Below are positions 1 through 5,623 of a DNA stretch of 7,340 nt, one piece after another. The stretch is from Candidatus Omnitrophota bacterium (GTDB lineage: Bacteria; Omnitrophota; Gorgyraeia; 2-01-FULL-45-10): NCBI GenBank assembly GCA_030691985.1, contig JAUYDB010000115.1:1-7340 (forward strand). The letters run 5' to 3'. The position numbers were made by a program, and so were the translations under genes. The notes under the pieces are model-generated. The model ran no database searches. It was not told the DNA's origin and saw only the letters and a list, made by a program, of their open reading frames with translations. The stretch's first letter is position 1. Each line of letters opens with the position of its first letter.

Positions 1-707
1 AATTGCGTAGCCTCATCGGGTATGATCCTGTATATATACCTGTCGATACAGGGCCTCGTCTCGAAATATTCATGGTTCGAGACAAGCTCTATCTTTTCTC
101 CCGTCTTATGCGACTTGAATCTATACGGGCCGGTGCCTATAGGATGGCTGGAAAATCCTGTCTTATTTAAATCCTCGCTTCTAAGAATGTGCTCGGGCAT
201 GATCCACATGCCCCAGCTCGTCAGGGCGGGAGCGAACACTTCGTGGTACATAACCTTTACGGTGTAGTCATCCAAAACCCTTAACTCTTTTATCCTTTCG
301 AAGTCGCCGCTGTAAGGAGTCTTAACGCCCGGGTCGATAAGCTTCTTATAAGTGAACTCGACGTCTCTGGCTGTAAAACGCGCGCCGTCATGCCATTTCA
401 CGTCCCTCCTTAAGTGGAATATGATTACAAGCCCGCCGTCCAGAATTTCCCATTCCTCGGCCAGGTCCCCTGTGATCCTCAGGTCCTTGTCATACTTTAT
501 GAGGCCGTTAAAGACCATGCCGCATATCTCGCTTGAAGCGGCATCCGAGGCAAGTATTGGGACGAGTGTTCGAACGTCTGCTATGGATGAAACCACTATG
601 GCGTCGCCGTAACATGGCTCCTGGCCGTCTTCGGCGGAGGCAGTGATGCCTGTAAACAGCGGCAAAAAAAATACCGCCGATATAAGCAGTATGTTGACTC
701 CATTCAC
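1..707 (-). CDS. ABC-type oligopeptide/dipeptide-binding protein (SBP_bac_5), 5' part only
   Basis: This is the N-terminal 235 residues of a periplasmic solute-binding protein; the rest lies beyond the left window edge. Residues 5-22 are hydrophobic and are followed by ASA at 23-25, a likely signal peptidase I site, so it should be exported. The family-5 (DppA/OppA) signature is clear: AEEWEILDGG near 83-92, then FHLRRDVKWHDGARFTARDV at 97-116, and PIGTGPYRF at 189-197. Family members deliver peptides, or sometimes nickel or sugars, to an ABC permease; the ligand cannot be told here. I chose the GTG at 707, which has an AGGCGAG tract about 12 nt upstream. An in-frame ATG at 764 would add 19 residues, including KL and RR that would improve the n-region, but it lies inside a repeat and has no Shine-Dalgarno. 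The gene follows secG on the same strand. Confidence 0.85.
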   Translation of the reverse strand, partial: MNGVNILLISAVFFLPLFTGITASAEDGQEPCYGDAIVVSSIADVRTLVPILASDAASSEICGMVFNGLIKYDKDLRITGDLAEEWEILDGGLVIIFHLRRDVKWHDGARFTARDVEFTYKKLIDPGVKTPYSGDFERIKELRVLDDYTVKVMYHEVFAPALTSWGMWIMPEHILRSEDLNKTGFSSHPIGTGPYRFKSHKTGEKIELVSNHEYFETRPCIDRYIYRIIPDEATQ

Positions 708-733
708 TTGGGTATCTCGCCTCGTTATAGCAA

Positions 734-819
734 GTTTCGTCGTCCGTAGTCCGTTTTCCGTCATCCGTTGCCATCATTAGTGTTACGGACTACGTCCTAC
801 GGATAACGGACTACGAAAC
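734..819. repeat. Dyad of heptameric units (NNTCCGT / ACGGANN), 5 + 5 copies
   Basis: Left arm: five 7-bp units, GTTTCGT, CGTCCGT, AGTCCGT, TTTCCGT and CATCCGT (734-768). Right arm: ACGGACT, ACGTCCT, ACGGATA, ACGGACT and ACGAAAC (785-819). A 16-nt loop separates the 35-bp arms. The outermost units pair perfectly and the inner ones pair imperfectly through TCCGT/ACGGA. It lies between secG and the peptide-binding protein gene, so in mRNA it would form a long imperfect hairpin. No T-tract follows on the minus strand, so it is not a classical terminator. A small CTGAG-N7-CTCAG hairpin (820-836) overlaps the secG stop next to it. Function is unknown; mRNA processing or stability, or a short mobile palindrome, are possibilities. 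Confidence 0.8.
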
Positions 820-832
820 CTGAGCTTTCAAC

Positions 833-1165
833 TCAGTAATCGAGCGGCTCTTCAGGTAGTAAAGGCTGCCCGGCGCCCTGTTGTCCCTGAGCGGTGATCG
901 GCATCATTCCGGTTTTTGCAACGAGGGACCTGCCCCTATGGCTTGTCATGACGGCCAGTGTCAGGCAGGTTATTATGTAAATTACGGCTGAGACCGCTGT
1001 TGCCCTGGTCAAAAAGACCGATGTCTTTGTTCCAAAAAGCGTCTGCGTAGAACTTCCGCCGAAAGATTCGCTCAAACCTCCGCCCCGGCCGGCCTGTAGA
1101 AGAATAACGGCAATCAGAATTAATGACGCTATTATGTGTATCACTATAACTAATCCGTATAACAT
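833..1165 (-). CDS. secG: Preprotein translocase subunit SecG
   Basis: Small inner-membrane subunit of the SecYEG channel, which supports protein export. The 110-residue product has two membrane segments, about residues 2-23 and 50-73. Between them is the family loop LLQAGRGGGLSESFGG followed by a TQTLFG stretch, which is the diagnostic SecG pattern. The C-terminal tail is polar and rich in Gln, Gly and Pro. The frame stays open upstream to 1294, but those 43 extra codons are only translation of the octameric repeat. The ATG at 1165 has a good GAGAGG Shine-Dalgarno 6 nt upstream and begins directly with the first membrane helix. It follows tpiA, a common bacterial arrangement (pgk-tpiA-secG), and is probably in the same transcript. 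Confidence 0.93.
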   Translation of the reverse strand: MLYGLVIVIHIIASLILIAVILLQAGRGGGLSESFGGSSTQTLFGTKTSVFLTRATAVSAVIYIITCLTLAVMTSHRGRSLVAKTGMMPITAQGQQGAGQPLLPEEPLDY

Positions 1166-1171
1166 GTATCG

Positions 1172-1177
1172 CCTCTC
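1172..1177 (-). promoter_or_regulatory. Ribosome binding site of secG
   Basis: GAGAGG on the minus strand, 6 nt before the ATG at 1165. It fixes the secG start against the longer open frame that runs back through the upstream repeat. Confidence 0.75.
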
Positions 1178-1186
1178 TATAGAATC

Positions 1187-1277
1187 GTTTAGTTCGCGTG
1201 TTAGCGAGTTTGCGTGTTCGCGAGTTAAAAGTTTGAAAACCCGCAAATCCGGTAACTCGCTAACCCGCAAACTAAAC
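1187..1277. repeat. Dyad of octameric units between tpiA and secG, 4 + 4 copies
   Basis: Left arm: GTTTAG, then four 8-bp units TTCGCGTG, TTAGCGAG, TTTGCGTG and TTCGCGAG (1187-1224). Right arm: CCCGCAAA, TCCGGTAA, CTCGCTAA and CCCGCAAA, then CTAAAC (1240-1277). The loop is 15 nt. GTTTAG/CTAAAC and TTAGCGAG/CTCGCTAA pair perfectly; two other unit pairs match 6 of 8, and one matches poorly. It occupies 91 of the 125 bases between the tpiA stop and the secG start, ending about 10 nt upstream of the secG Shine-Dalgarno, so a transcript hairpin here could affect secG translation or mRNA processing. It resembles the heptameric dyad on the other side of secG in plan but not in unit sequence. Function is unknown. 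Confidence 0.8.
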
Positions 1278-1290
1278 CCACCGCCTAAAC

Positions 1291-2049
1291 TCAACCTATA
1301 CAGTTCCTGGCTATTTGGACGAAAGAATCCGCTTTCAGGCTCGCCCCACCCACGAGCGCGCCGTCGACATCCGGCTCTGAGATCAGCTCCTTGATGTTTT
1401 CCGGCTTGACGCTCCCGCCATATTGGATTCTTACAAGATTCGCGATCTCCTCATCATGCATCGCGCTTAAGCAGCCTCTGATATATTTATGGACCTCCTG
1501 GGCCTCTTGCCTCGTCGCGTTAAGGCCGGTTCCTATTGCCCACACAGGTTCATAAGCTATGACAACTTTTGGAATCTCATCTCTGGTTATGCCGGCAAGA
1601 GAGTTTTCGACATGGTCCTTCACAACCGCGAATGTGCTGCCGGCCTTCCTATCCTCCAGCCTCTCGCCAACACAGACGATCGGTGAAATGCCCTCCTTCA
1701 ATAAAGCCCTTGCCTTCCTGTTCACGGTCTCATTCGTTTCGTGAAAAAATTGCCGCCGTTCGGAATGGCCTACTATGCAATATTCGCAGCCGATATTCTT
1801 AAGCATAGGGGCGGAGACCTCCCCTGTGAACGCGCCCTCCTTCTCCCAGTACACATCCTGCGCCCCGAGCATTATATTCGTATCCATGACAATTTCCTTC
1901 ACGTCGCTTAATGAGGTAAACGGCGGGCACAGGACTATCTCTATCTCTAGAATATCGTAAAGGGCCCTCTTTATGGAGTTTGCCAGCTCCATAGATTCCG
2001 AGATATTCTTGTTCATCTTCCAGTTACCGGCTATGATCACTCTTCGCAT
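1291..2049 (-). CDS. tpiA: Triose-phosphate isomerase
   Basis: Cytosolic TIM-barrel enzyme that interconverts dihydroxyacetone phosphate and glyceraldehyde 3-phosphate in glycolysis and gluconeogenesis. All catalytic landmarks are visible: Asn9 and Lys11 in GNWKMNK, His95 in IVGHSERR, and Glu167 in AYEPVWAIGTG, which leads into the mobile loop 6. The phosphate-binding GGSV (211-214) and GALVGGASL (230-238) motifs follow. At 252 residues it has the normal bacterial length. The ATG at 2049 has AGGCGA about 8 nt upstream and begins with the usual RRVIIAGNWKMN. It lies downstream of pgk on the same strand, but 522 bp separate them, almost all made of two palindromic elements. A weak promoter-like pair in the nearer element could give tpiA its own start. 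Confidence 0.97.
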   Translation of the reverse strand: MRRVIIAGNWKMNKNISESMELANSIKRALYDILEIEIVLCPPFTSLSDVKEIVMDTNIMLGAQDVYWEKEGAFTGEVSAPMLKNIGCEYCIVGHSERRQFFHETNETVNRKARALLKEGISPIVCVGERLEDRKAGSTFAVVKDHVENSLAGITRDEIPKVVIAYEPVWAIGTGLNATRQEAQEVHKYIRGCLSAMHDEEIANLVRIQYGGSVKPENIKELISEPDVDGALVGGASLKADSFVQIARNCIG

Positions 2050-2060
2050 ATCTTTCGCCT

Positions 2061-2331
2061 GAAATTTTTCATTCCAAGACCAATATAGCAGATTGACCAG
2101 TTCGAGCCTCTCTTGGCCATGTGGCCAGGGGGCCTCGCCTAATTTTGTTTTTCAAGGAGTAATCCTTCTGGTGTTGTTATATCAGGCTTTACAGCCGCTA
2201 TGGATATAACGGTCATAATAGTTTTCGGGTAATGCGACGTAAACAAAATTTATACGGCTCGACCCCCGTGGCCACATGGCCATTCAACAGCTCAAGTTCG
2301 ACATCTGTCTTATAGTGGAATGAAAAATTTC
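2061..2331. repeat. MITE-like palindromic element, copy A
   Basis: Bounded by a perfect 16-bp inverted repeat, GAAATTTTTCATTCCA at 2061-2076 and its complement at 2316-2331. Inside is a second perfect arm pair, TGGCCATGTGGCCA (2114-2127) with TGGCCACATGGCCA (2269-2282), each followed inwards by G or C runs. The core carries CGCCTAATTTTG (2136-2147) and CAAAATTTATACGGCTC (2244-2260), both shared with copy C, which has the same orientation. A small AAGGA-GTAA-TCCTT hairpin is at 2154-2167. No credible gene lies inside. I see no clear target-site duplication. The outer end is 11 bases from the tpiA start codon. The form is that of a non-autonomous miniature element, but mobility is inferred from copy number and shape only. 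Confidence 0.75.
2215..2243 (-). promoter_or_regulatory. Possible promoter inside element A, directed at tpiA
   Basis: On the minus strand TTTACG (2243-2238) and TATTAT (2220-2215) are 17 bp apart, matching 4/6 and 5/6 of the sigma-70 consensus. The equivalent positions in copy C keep the same spacing, with TTTACG and TCTTAT. It lies about 165 bp upstream of tpiA and could restore its expression after element insertion. This is a consensus match only. Confidence 0.3.
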
Positions 2332-2346
2332 CTTCTTCACTCCCCC

Positions 2347-2570
2347 AGAAATATTTTCGGCTTCTGGCGACAGGGACATAAGGCCATGGGGGGTTGAGCC
2401 GTATAAATTTTGCGCAGGCTGCGCTGCCTAAAACTATTTATGACCATAGTATAGATAGTGACAAGTATGACAGAAATAGATACCTAAAACCCAAGCGCCC
2501 TGATAGCAAAATTAGGCGAAGCCCCCATGGCGTTATGTCCCAGGAGCGGCTTGAGCTGAAATATTTTGCT
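2347..2570. repeat. MITE-like palindromic element, copy B (opposite orientation to A)
   Basis: Read on the minus strand, this copy aligns with A and C. Its 17-mer GAGCCGTATAAATTTTG is at 2396-2412 and CAAAATTAGGCG is at 2507-2518. The middle keeps the GGTCATAA...AGTTTT stretch seen in the other copies. The inner arms, 2373-2391 and 2523-2541, match as an inverted repeat at 18 of 19 positions, around GGGACATAAGGCCATGGGG. The outer ends (AGAAATATTTTCGGCT at 2347 and AGCTGAAATATTTTGCT ending at 2570) are imperfectly complementary. The element stops one base short of the pgk stop codon and is only 15 bp from copy A. In the pgk transcript it would form a strong hairpin straight after the stop. Confidence 0.72.
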
Positions 2571-2571
2571 C

Positions 2572-3756
2572 TTATGCATCGCTCAGCGCGTCGATGCCCG
2601 GCAATCCCCGGCCCTCAAGATACTCTAAGCTCGCTCCGCCGCCGGTCGAGATGTGCGTCATCTTATCCTCTAATTCAAACTTCAATATTGCCGCCGCAGT
2701 ATCGCCGCCGCCTATGATCGATGTTACGCCCTTCAAGGCCGCGATAAATTTTGCGATCTTCTCTGTGCCTTTGGCAAATTTATCCATCTCGAACACGCCG
2801 AGAGGGCCGTTCCAGATTATAGTCTTCGCGTCCTTCAGTATATCTTCGAACAGTTCGATCGTCTTCGGGCCGATATCCAACCCAATCCAGCCGTCAGGAA
2901 TATCATCATCGGAGAGTTTCGTGTTCGCGGACCCATCGAACCTATCGGCAACTATGTGATCGACCGGAAGGATTAGAGGTATGTTCTTCCTGATGGCCTT
3001 ATCGATCGCCTTCGTTACCGTATCGAACCCGTCTTTGTCGAACCTTGAGGCGCCTATCGTCCTGCCTTTCGCCTTAAGGAATGTGTATGCCATGCCGCCC
3101 CCTATAAGAAGCGCGTCGACCTTGTCCAGAAGATTGTCTATGACCTTGATCTTATCCTTTACCTTGGCGCCGCCGAGGATCGCGACAAAAGGCCTTTTCG
3201 GATTACTAACCGTATTCCCGAGATATAGCATCTCCTTTTCGAGCAGGAACCCGGCTAATGAAGGCAGATAATGCGTAATGCCTTCCGTAGACGCATGGGC
3301 GCGGTGAGCTGTGCCGAATGCGTCGTTTACGAATATATCGCCAAGGCTCGCCAGCTCCTTCGCGAACCGGGGATCGTTCTTCTCCTCTTCGGCATGAAAC
3401 CTCAGGTTCTCCAGCAGGATTACGTCGCCGGCCTTCATCGCTGAAACGCGCCTTTCGACATCAGCGCCTATGCAATCCTTGAGCGCTGTGACCGGCTTGC
3501 CAAGGAGTTTCTCAAACCTCTTGGCTATGGGCCCAAGGCGCATCTTCTCGTTGACTTGGCCGTCCGGCCTCCCCAAATGGCTCATAAGAATCACCTTGGC
3601 GCCTTTGTCCAGCGCGTATTTTATGGTAGGTAGGGCCGAACGTATCCTGATATCGTCCGTGATGTTAAGATTATCATCGAGCGGAACATTAAAGTCAACC
3701 CTCATCAGGACCCTCTTGTCCTTCAAGTCCGCATCCCTGATCGTCTTCTTCGCCAT
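2572..3756 (-). CDS. pgk: Phosphoglycerate kinase
   Basis: Cytosolic glycolytic enzyme that transfers the acyl phosphate of 1,3-bisphosphoglycerate to ADP, giving ATP and 3-phosphoglycerate. It has 394 residues, the normal bacterial length, with both domains intact. The N-terminal substrate domain shows DFNVPL (21-26), SHLGRPDG (59-66), LLENLRFH (114-121) and NDAFGTAHRAHAST (144-157). The C-terminal nucleotide domain shows ILGGAKVKDKI (193-203), GGGMAYTFL (219-227), WNGPLGVFE (315-323), GGGDT (349-353) and STGGGASLEYLEG (370-382). I start at the ATG at 3756 (MAKKTIRD), which has an AGGGG tract about 8 nt upstream. A GTG at 3765 would touch that tract and is unlikely. A near-perfect promoter lies about 65 bp upstream. 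No gap gene is adjacent, unlike many pgk clusters. Confidence 0.97.
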   Translation of the reverse strand: MAKKTIRDADLKDKRVLMRVDFNVPLDDNLNITDDIRIRSALPTIKYALDKGAKVILMSHLGRPDGQVNEKMRLGPIAKRFEKLLGKPVTALKDCIGADVERRVSAMKAGDVILLENLRFHAEEEKNDPRFAKELASLGDIFVNDAFGTAHRAHASTEGITHYLPSLAGFLLEKEMLYLGNTVSNPKRPFVAILGGAKVKDKIKVIDNLLDKVDALLIGGGMAYTFLKAKGRTIGASRFDKDGFDTVTKAIDKAIRKNIPLILPVDHIVADRFDGSANTKLSDDDIPDGWIGLDIGPKTIELFEDILKDAKTIIWNGPLGVFEMDKFAKGTEKIAKFIAALKGVTSIIGGGDTAAAILKFELEDKMTHISTGGGASLEYLEGRGLPGIDALSDA

Positions 3757-3821
3757 AACTAACACCCCTCTTCTAATCCCTCGTTATCCCCTTCTCTAAC
3801 CCTTCTATTGTAGGAAATTTG

Positions 3822-3851
3822 ATTATAATCGACAAGTAACTATCTTGTCAA
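3822..3851 (-). promoter_or_regulatory. Consensus sigma-70 promoter of pgk
   Basis: On the minus strand TTGACA (3851-3846) is followed after 18 bp by TATAAT (3827-3822); both hexamers match the consensus exactly. Initiation would fall near 3815, leaving a purine-rich leader of about 58 nt before the pgk ATG. It comes just after the terminator-like hairpin that closes the upstream cluster, so it marks the start of a separate pgk-tpiA-secG unit. Confidence 0.8.
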
Positions 3852-3862
3852 TGAATTTGACA
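3831..3862. promoter_or_regulatory. Operator-like overlapping dyads in the pgk promoter
   Basis: Two inverted repeats share one half-site. GACAAG-N7-CTTGTC (3831-3849) lies between the -10 and -35 hexamers and covers part of the -35. TGTCAA-N5-TTGACA (3846-3862) covers the -35 and the bases upstream. A repressor bound here would block polymerase. No regulator gene is nearby, and the motif may in part be a by-product of the TTGACA hexamer, so a regulatory role is inference. Confidence 0.4.
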
Positions 3863-3882
3863 GCTTATAATTTGTGTGGAGG

Positions 3883-3905
3883 AAAAAGGGGTCTGACCCC
3901 TTTTT
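3883..3905. terminator. Terminator-shaped perfect palindrome (AAAAAGGGGTC-T-GACCCCTTTTT)
   Basis: Two 11-bp arms around one central base form six G:C-rich pairs extended by A:T pairs. Both strands therefore read a stem followed by TTTTT. Flanking GAGG and CCTC can add four pairs across a bulged base. For the minus-strand cluster ending at 4059 it would act as a Rho-independent terminator, and it sits just upstream of the pgk promoter. The GGGGTC/GACCCC core also resembles widespread REP-like palindromes, so it may be a dispersed repeat that serves as a terminator. Confidence 0.65.
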
Positions 3906-3950
3906 ACCTCTCCGGCGCCTTAGCTTACTCATCAGCATAACAAACTATCC

Positions 3951-4011
3951 ATAAAATGGGGTCAGGTCCATTCACGTAGCAATATACGCGTTGGGCCAGA
4001 CCCCATTTTAT
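3951..4011. repeat. Second GGGGTC/GACCCC inverted repeat (REP-like)
   Basis: ATAAAATGGGGTC (3951-3963) pairs perfectly over 13 bp with GACCCCATTTTAT (3999-4011). After one mismatch, GGTCC and GGGCC extend the stem to a roughly 24-nt loop. It lies 47 bp after the glycosylase stop and shares the GGGGTC core with the palindrome at 3883-3905. Such paired palindromes are typical of REP-like sequences, in some genomes mobilised by Y1 (RAYT) transposases; no such gene is in the window. It may add to transcription termination. Confidence 0.6.
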
Positions 4012-4058
4012 CAGCGTCTCTTATAACACTGGACTGCTACGCTTGAGAATACAATAGC

Positions 4059-4715
4059 TCATTTGAACACAAACCCTGTCTCGATTGACCAGAATAGAAG
4101 GTCCATCTCATCGAGCGGGACACGGGTCTTTTTGGAAAATTCCCTCATCTTGTTCTCTATGTCGGTGTAGATCTTCCTGGAGCCGACCGAGGAAGGTATT
4201 TTGCTGATCACACCGTAAGTTTTGAGATTCTTCAAAATATGCCTGTCGAGTATCGCTATATCCCTGCCAAGGCCTATGTTTCGCAAGAAATGGCTCGCCT
4301 CTTTATAACCGTAGCCTTTTATATTGTCAACGAGCCATTCACGCAGCTTGAATATATCTTTAAAATCCAGCATTCCCTTTATAGCAATCTTTCCGCCTCT
4401 TTTGAAAAGTTTCCGGGCAGCGGTTATGAAAACCGCCTTCTTATTGTGGAATCTCACCCGCCCTTTCAGCGCGGGTTTTATCTCGCATGCGCTGCCCTTG
4501 AGGAGCAATCCATTCTCTTTAAGCTGCCTTATTGCCTTATCGCAATGGAGGGCATTTGCGTTAGCGGTCAATATGCAGAAGCACAGTTCCTGGAATATCT
4601 CTTCGTCGCCGGCATCCTGCACGGCCCTGAAATCCTCAAGCCTTCTCTTAATCTCTGATTTTCTATTTTTGTACTCGGAAACCAAATCTTTTACGGATGG
4701 CGGCAGGCGCTTCAT
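4059..4715 (-). CDS. ogg: 8-oxoguanine DNA glycosylase / AP lyase, Ogg2 type (HhH-GPD)
   Basis: Base-excision repair enzyme predicted to remove 8-oxoguanine from DNA and nick the abasic site. The product has 218 residues, the usual size of the Ogg2 (archaeal-type) branch and shorter than eukaryotic OGG1. The helix-hairpin-helix motif is at 133-150 (KGYGYKEASHFLRNIGLG), with Lys138 as the expected Schiff-base nucleophile. Asp157 in IAILDRHI is the expected catalytic acid; the Lys-to-Asp spacing of 19 matches the superfamily. The N-terminal part has FQELCFCILTANA (41-53), typical of the helical domain. It lacks the Cys cluster of Fe-S endonuclease III. Its ATG overlaps the TGA of the reductase gene by four bases (ATGA), so the two are translationally coupled. 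Substrate choice is inferred from family, not proven. Confidence 0.85.
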   Translation of the reverse strand: MKRLPPSVKDLVSEYKNRKSEIKRRLEDFRAVQDAGDEEIFQELCFCILTANANALHCDKAIRQLKENGLLLKGSACEIKPALKGRVRFHNKKAVFITAARKLFKRGGKIAIKGMLDFKDIFKLREWLVDNIKGYGYKEASHFLRNIGLGRDIAILDRHILKNLKTYGVISKIPSSVGSRKIYTDIENKMREFSKKTRVPLDEMDLLFWSIETGFVFK

Positions 4716-5614
4716 TGGCTTGAATTCAGATATTTGAACGCGGCTAGCGCCGCCTTGGAGCCTTCGCCCGCGGCTATCACTATCTGCTTCTCAGGAACAT
4801 CCGTAACGTCGCCGGCGGCGAAGATGCCGGGCACATTGGTCTGATTTAGGCAGTTGACTTTTATCTCATCGTATTCGTTTTTTTCAACGTCTTTGGCAAA
4901 TCCGGAATTGGGTTTAAGGCCTATCTCAACAAATACCCCCTGGACAGCCAGCGGCTCAATCCTCTCTTCCCGCTTTATCATTATACCGCTCACCATATTA
5001 TCACCGACGACCGCTGTAACACGGGCATTATTAATAACCGTAACGACTTCGCTCGACTCGACCTTTTGGCGCATAATGGCGTCTCCGCCGAGGTACGGCG
5101 TAATATTTATCATATAGACATGTCTGGCTATTTTTATAAGCTGAAGCGCCGCGTCCAGCGCGGAATTCCCGCCGCCTATAACGGCCACTGCCTTGCCGCC
5201 AAAGAGAGGGCCGTCGCAAGTGGCGCAATAAGTGAGCCCTTTATTCTTGAATTCCTTTTCGCCCGGAACGCCAAGCTCTTTCGATACTTTACCCGACGCT
5301 ATTATGACGGTCTTCGACTCGTACTCGCCCTTTGCGGTTCTTACCTTTATCGCGCCGCCCGTCTTTTTAACCTCCAAGGCCTCCTCCCGCTCCTTGACAG
5401 GCACATTATATTTACGCATGTGCTCCTCGAATTTGGCTGTAAGGTCAGGGCCTGTGATGAACTGATAGCCGGTGTAATTCTCGATGTCTCCGCTCCACGC
5501 AGCCTGGCCTCCGATATCTCCTGTCAATACAAGAAATTGCAGTCTTTTTCGCGCCGCGTAAACCGCCGCTGTTATGCCAGCCGGGCCGGCGCCTATAATT
5601 ATCAAGTCATACAT
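4712..5614 (-). CDS. trxB: Thioredoxin-reductase-family FAD/dithiol oxidoreductase (AhpF-like C-terminal half)
   Basis: Low-molecular-weight thioredoxin reductase fold, 300 residues, cytosolic. In order: the FAD-binding GAGPAG (8-13), GGQAAWSGDIENYTGY (35-50), the redox-active CATC (Cys130, Cys133), the nucleotide-binding GGGNSALDAA (147-156), and the second FAD motif FAAGDVTDV (265-273). The HRRxxFR segment that binds the NADPH 2'-phosphate in classical TrxB is absent; HVYMINITPYL occupies it (165-175). The C-terminal KQIVIAAGEGSKAALAAF reads like the reductase part of AhpF, which uses NADH, so NADH or another donor is likelier than NADPH. The ATG at 5614 has no evident Shine-Dalgarno, and element C begins only 10 bases upstream. 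Its partner may be the mini-glutaredoxin gene across that element. Confidence 0.88.
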   Translation of the reverse strand: MYDLIIIGAGPAGITAAVYAARKRLQFLVLTGDIGGQAAWSGDIENYTGYQFITGPDLTAKFEEHMRKYNVPVKEREEALEVKKTGGAIKVRTAKGEYESKTVIIASGKVSKELGVPGEKEFKNKGLTYCATCDGPLFGGKAVAVIGGGNSALDAALQLIKIARHVYMINITPYLGGDAIMRQKVESSEVVTVINNARVTAVVGDNMVSGIMIKREERIEPLAVQGVFVEIGLKPNSGFAKDVEKNEYDEIKVNCLNQTNVPGIFAAGDVTDVPEKQIVIAAGEGSKAALAAFKYLNSSQ

Positions 5615-5623
5615 ATTGTTTTA

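Noticed and set aside
708..764. ATG at 764 as start of the peptide-binding protein
   Set aside because: It is partly within the 7-mer dyad and has no Shine-Dalgarno. It is kept as an alternative because it would give a better charged n-region.
508..777. Minus-strand open frame of 89 codons over the start of the peptide-binding protein gene
   Set aside because: It is out of frame with the clear SBP_bac_5 signature, is rich in Arg and His without domain sense, and overlaps the heptamer dyad.
734..819. Rho-independent terminator after secG
   Set aside because: The hairpin is long and imperfect, and no T-tract follows it on the minus strand.
734..1277. CRISPR array
   Set aside because: Units are 7 or 8 bp with no spacers of constant length and are arranged as dyads, not as direct repeats with unique spacers.
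1166..1294. N-terminal extension of SecG by 43 residues
   Set aside because: The codons translate the octamer dyad, are not SecG-like, and the ATG at 1165 has a good ribosome site just before the first membrane helix.
2061..2331. Structured small RNA or riboswitch upstream of tpiA
   Set aside because: The same sequence recurs before unrelated genes and in both orientations, which fits a dispersed element better than a gene-specific regulator.
2394..2717. Plus-strand open frame across element B and the end of pgk
   Set aside because: It is antisense to a certain gene and to a palindromic repeat, with no recognisable domain.
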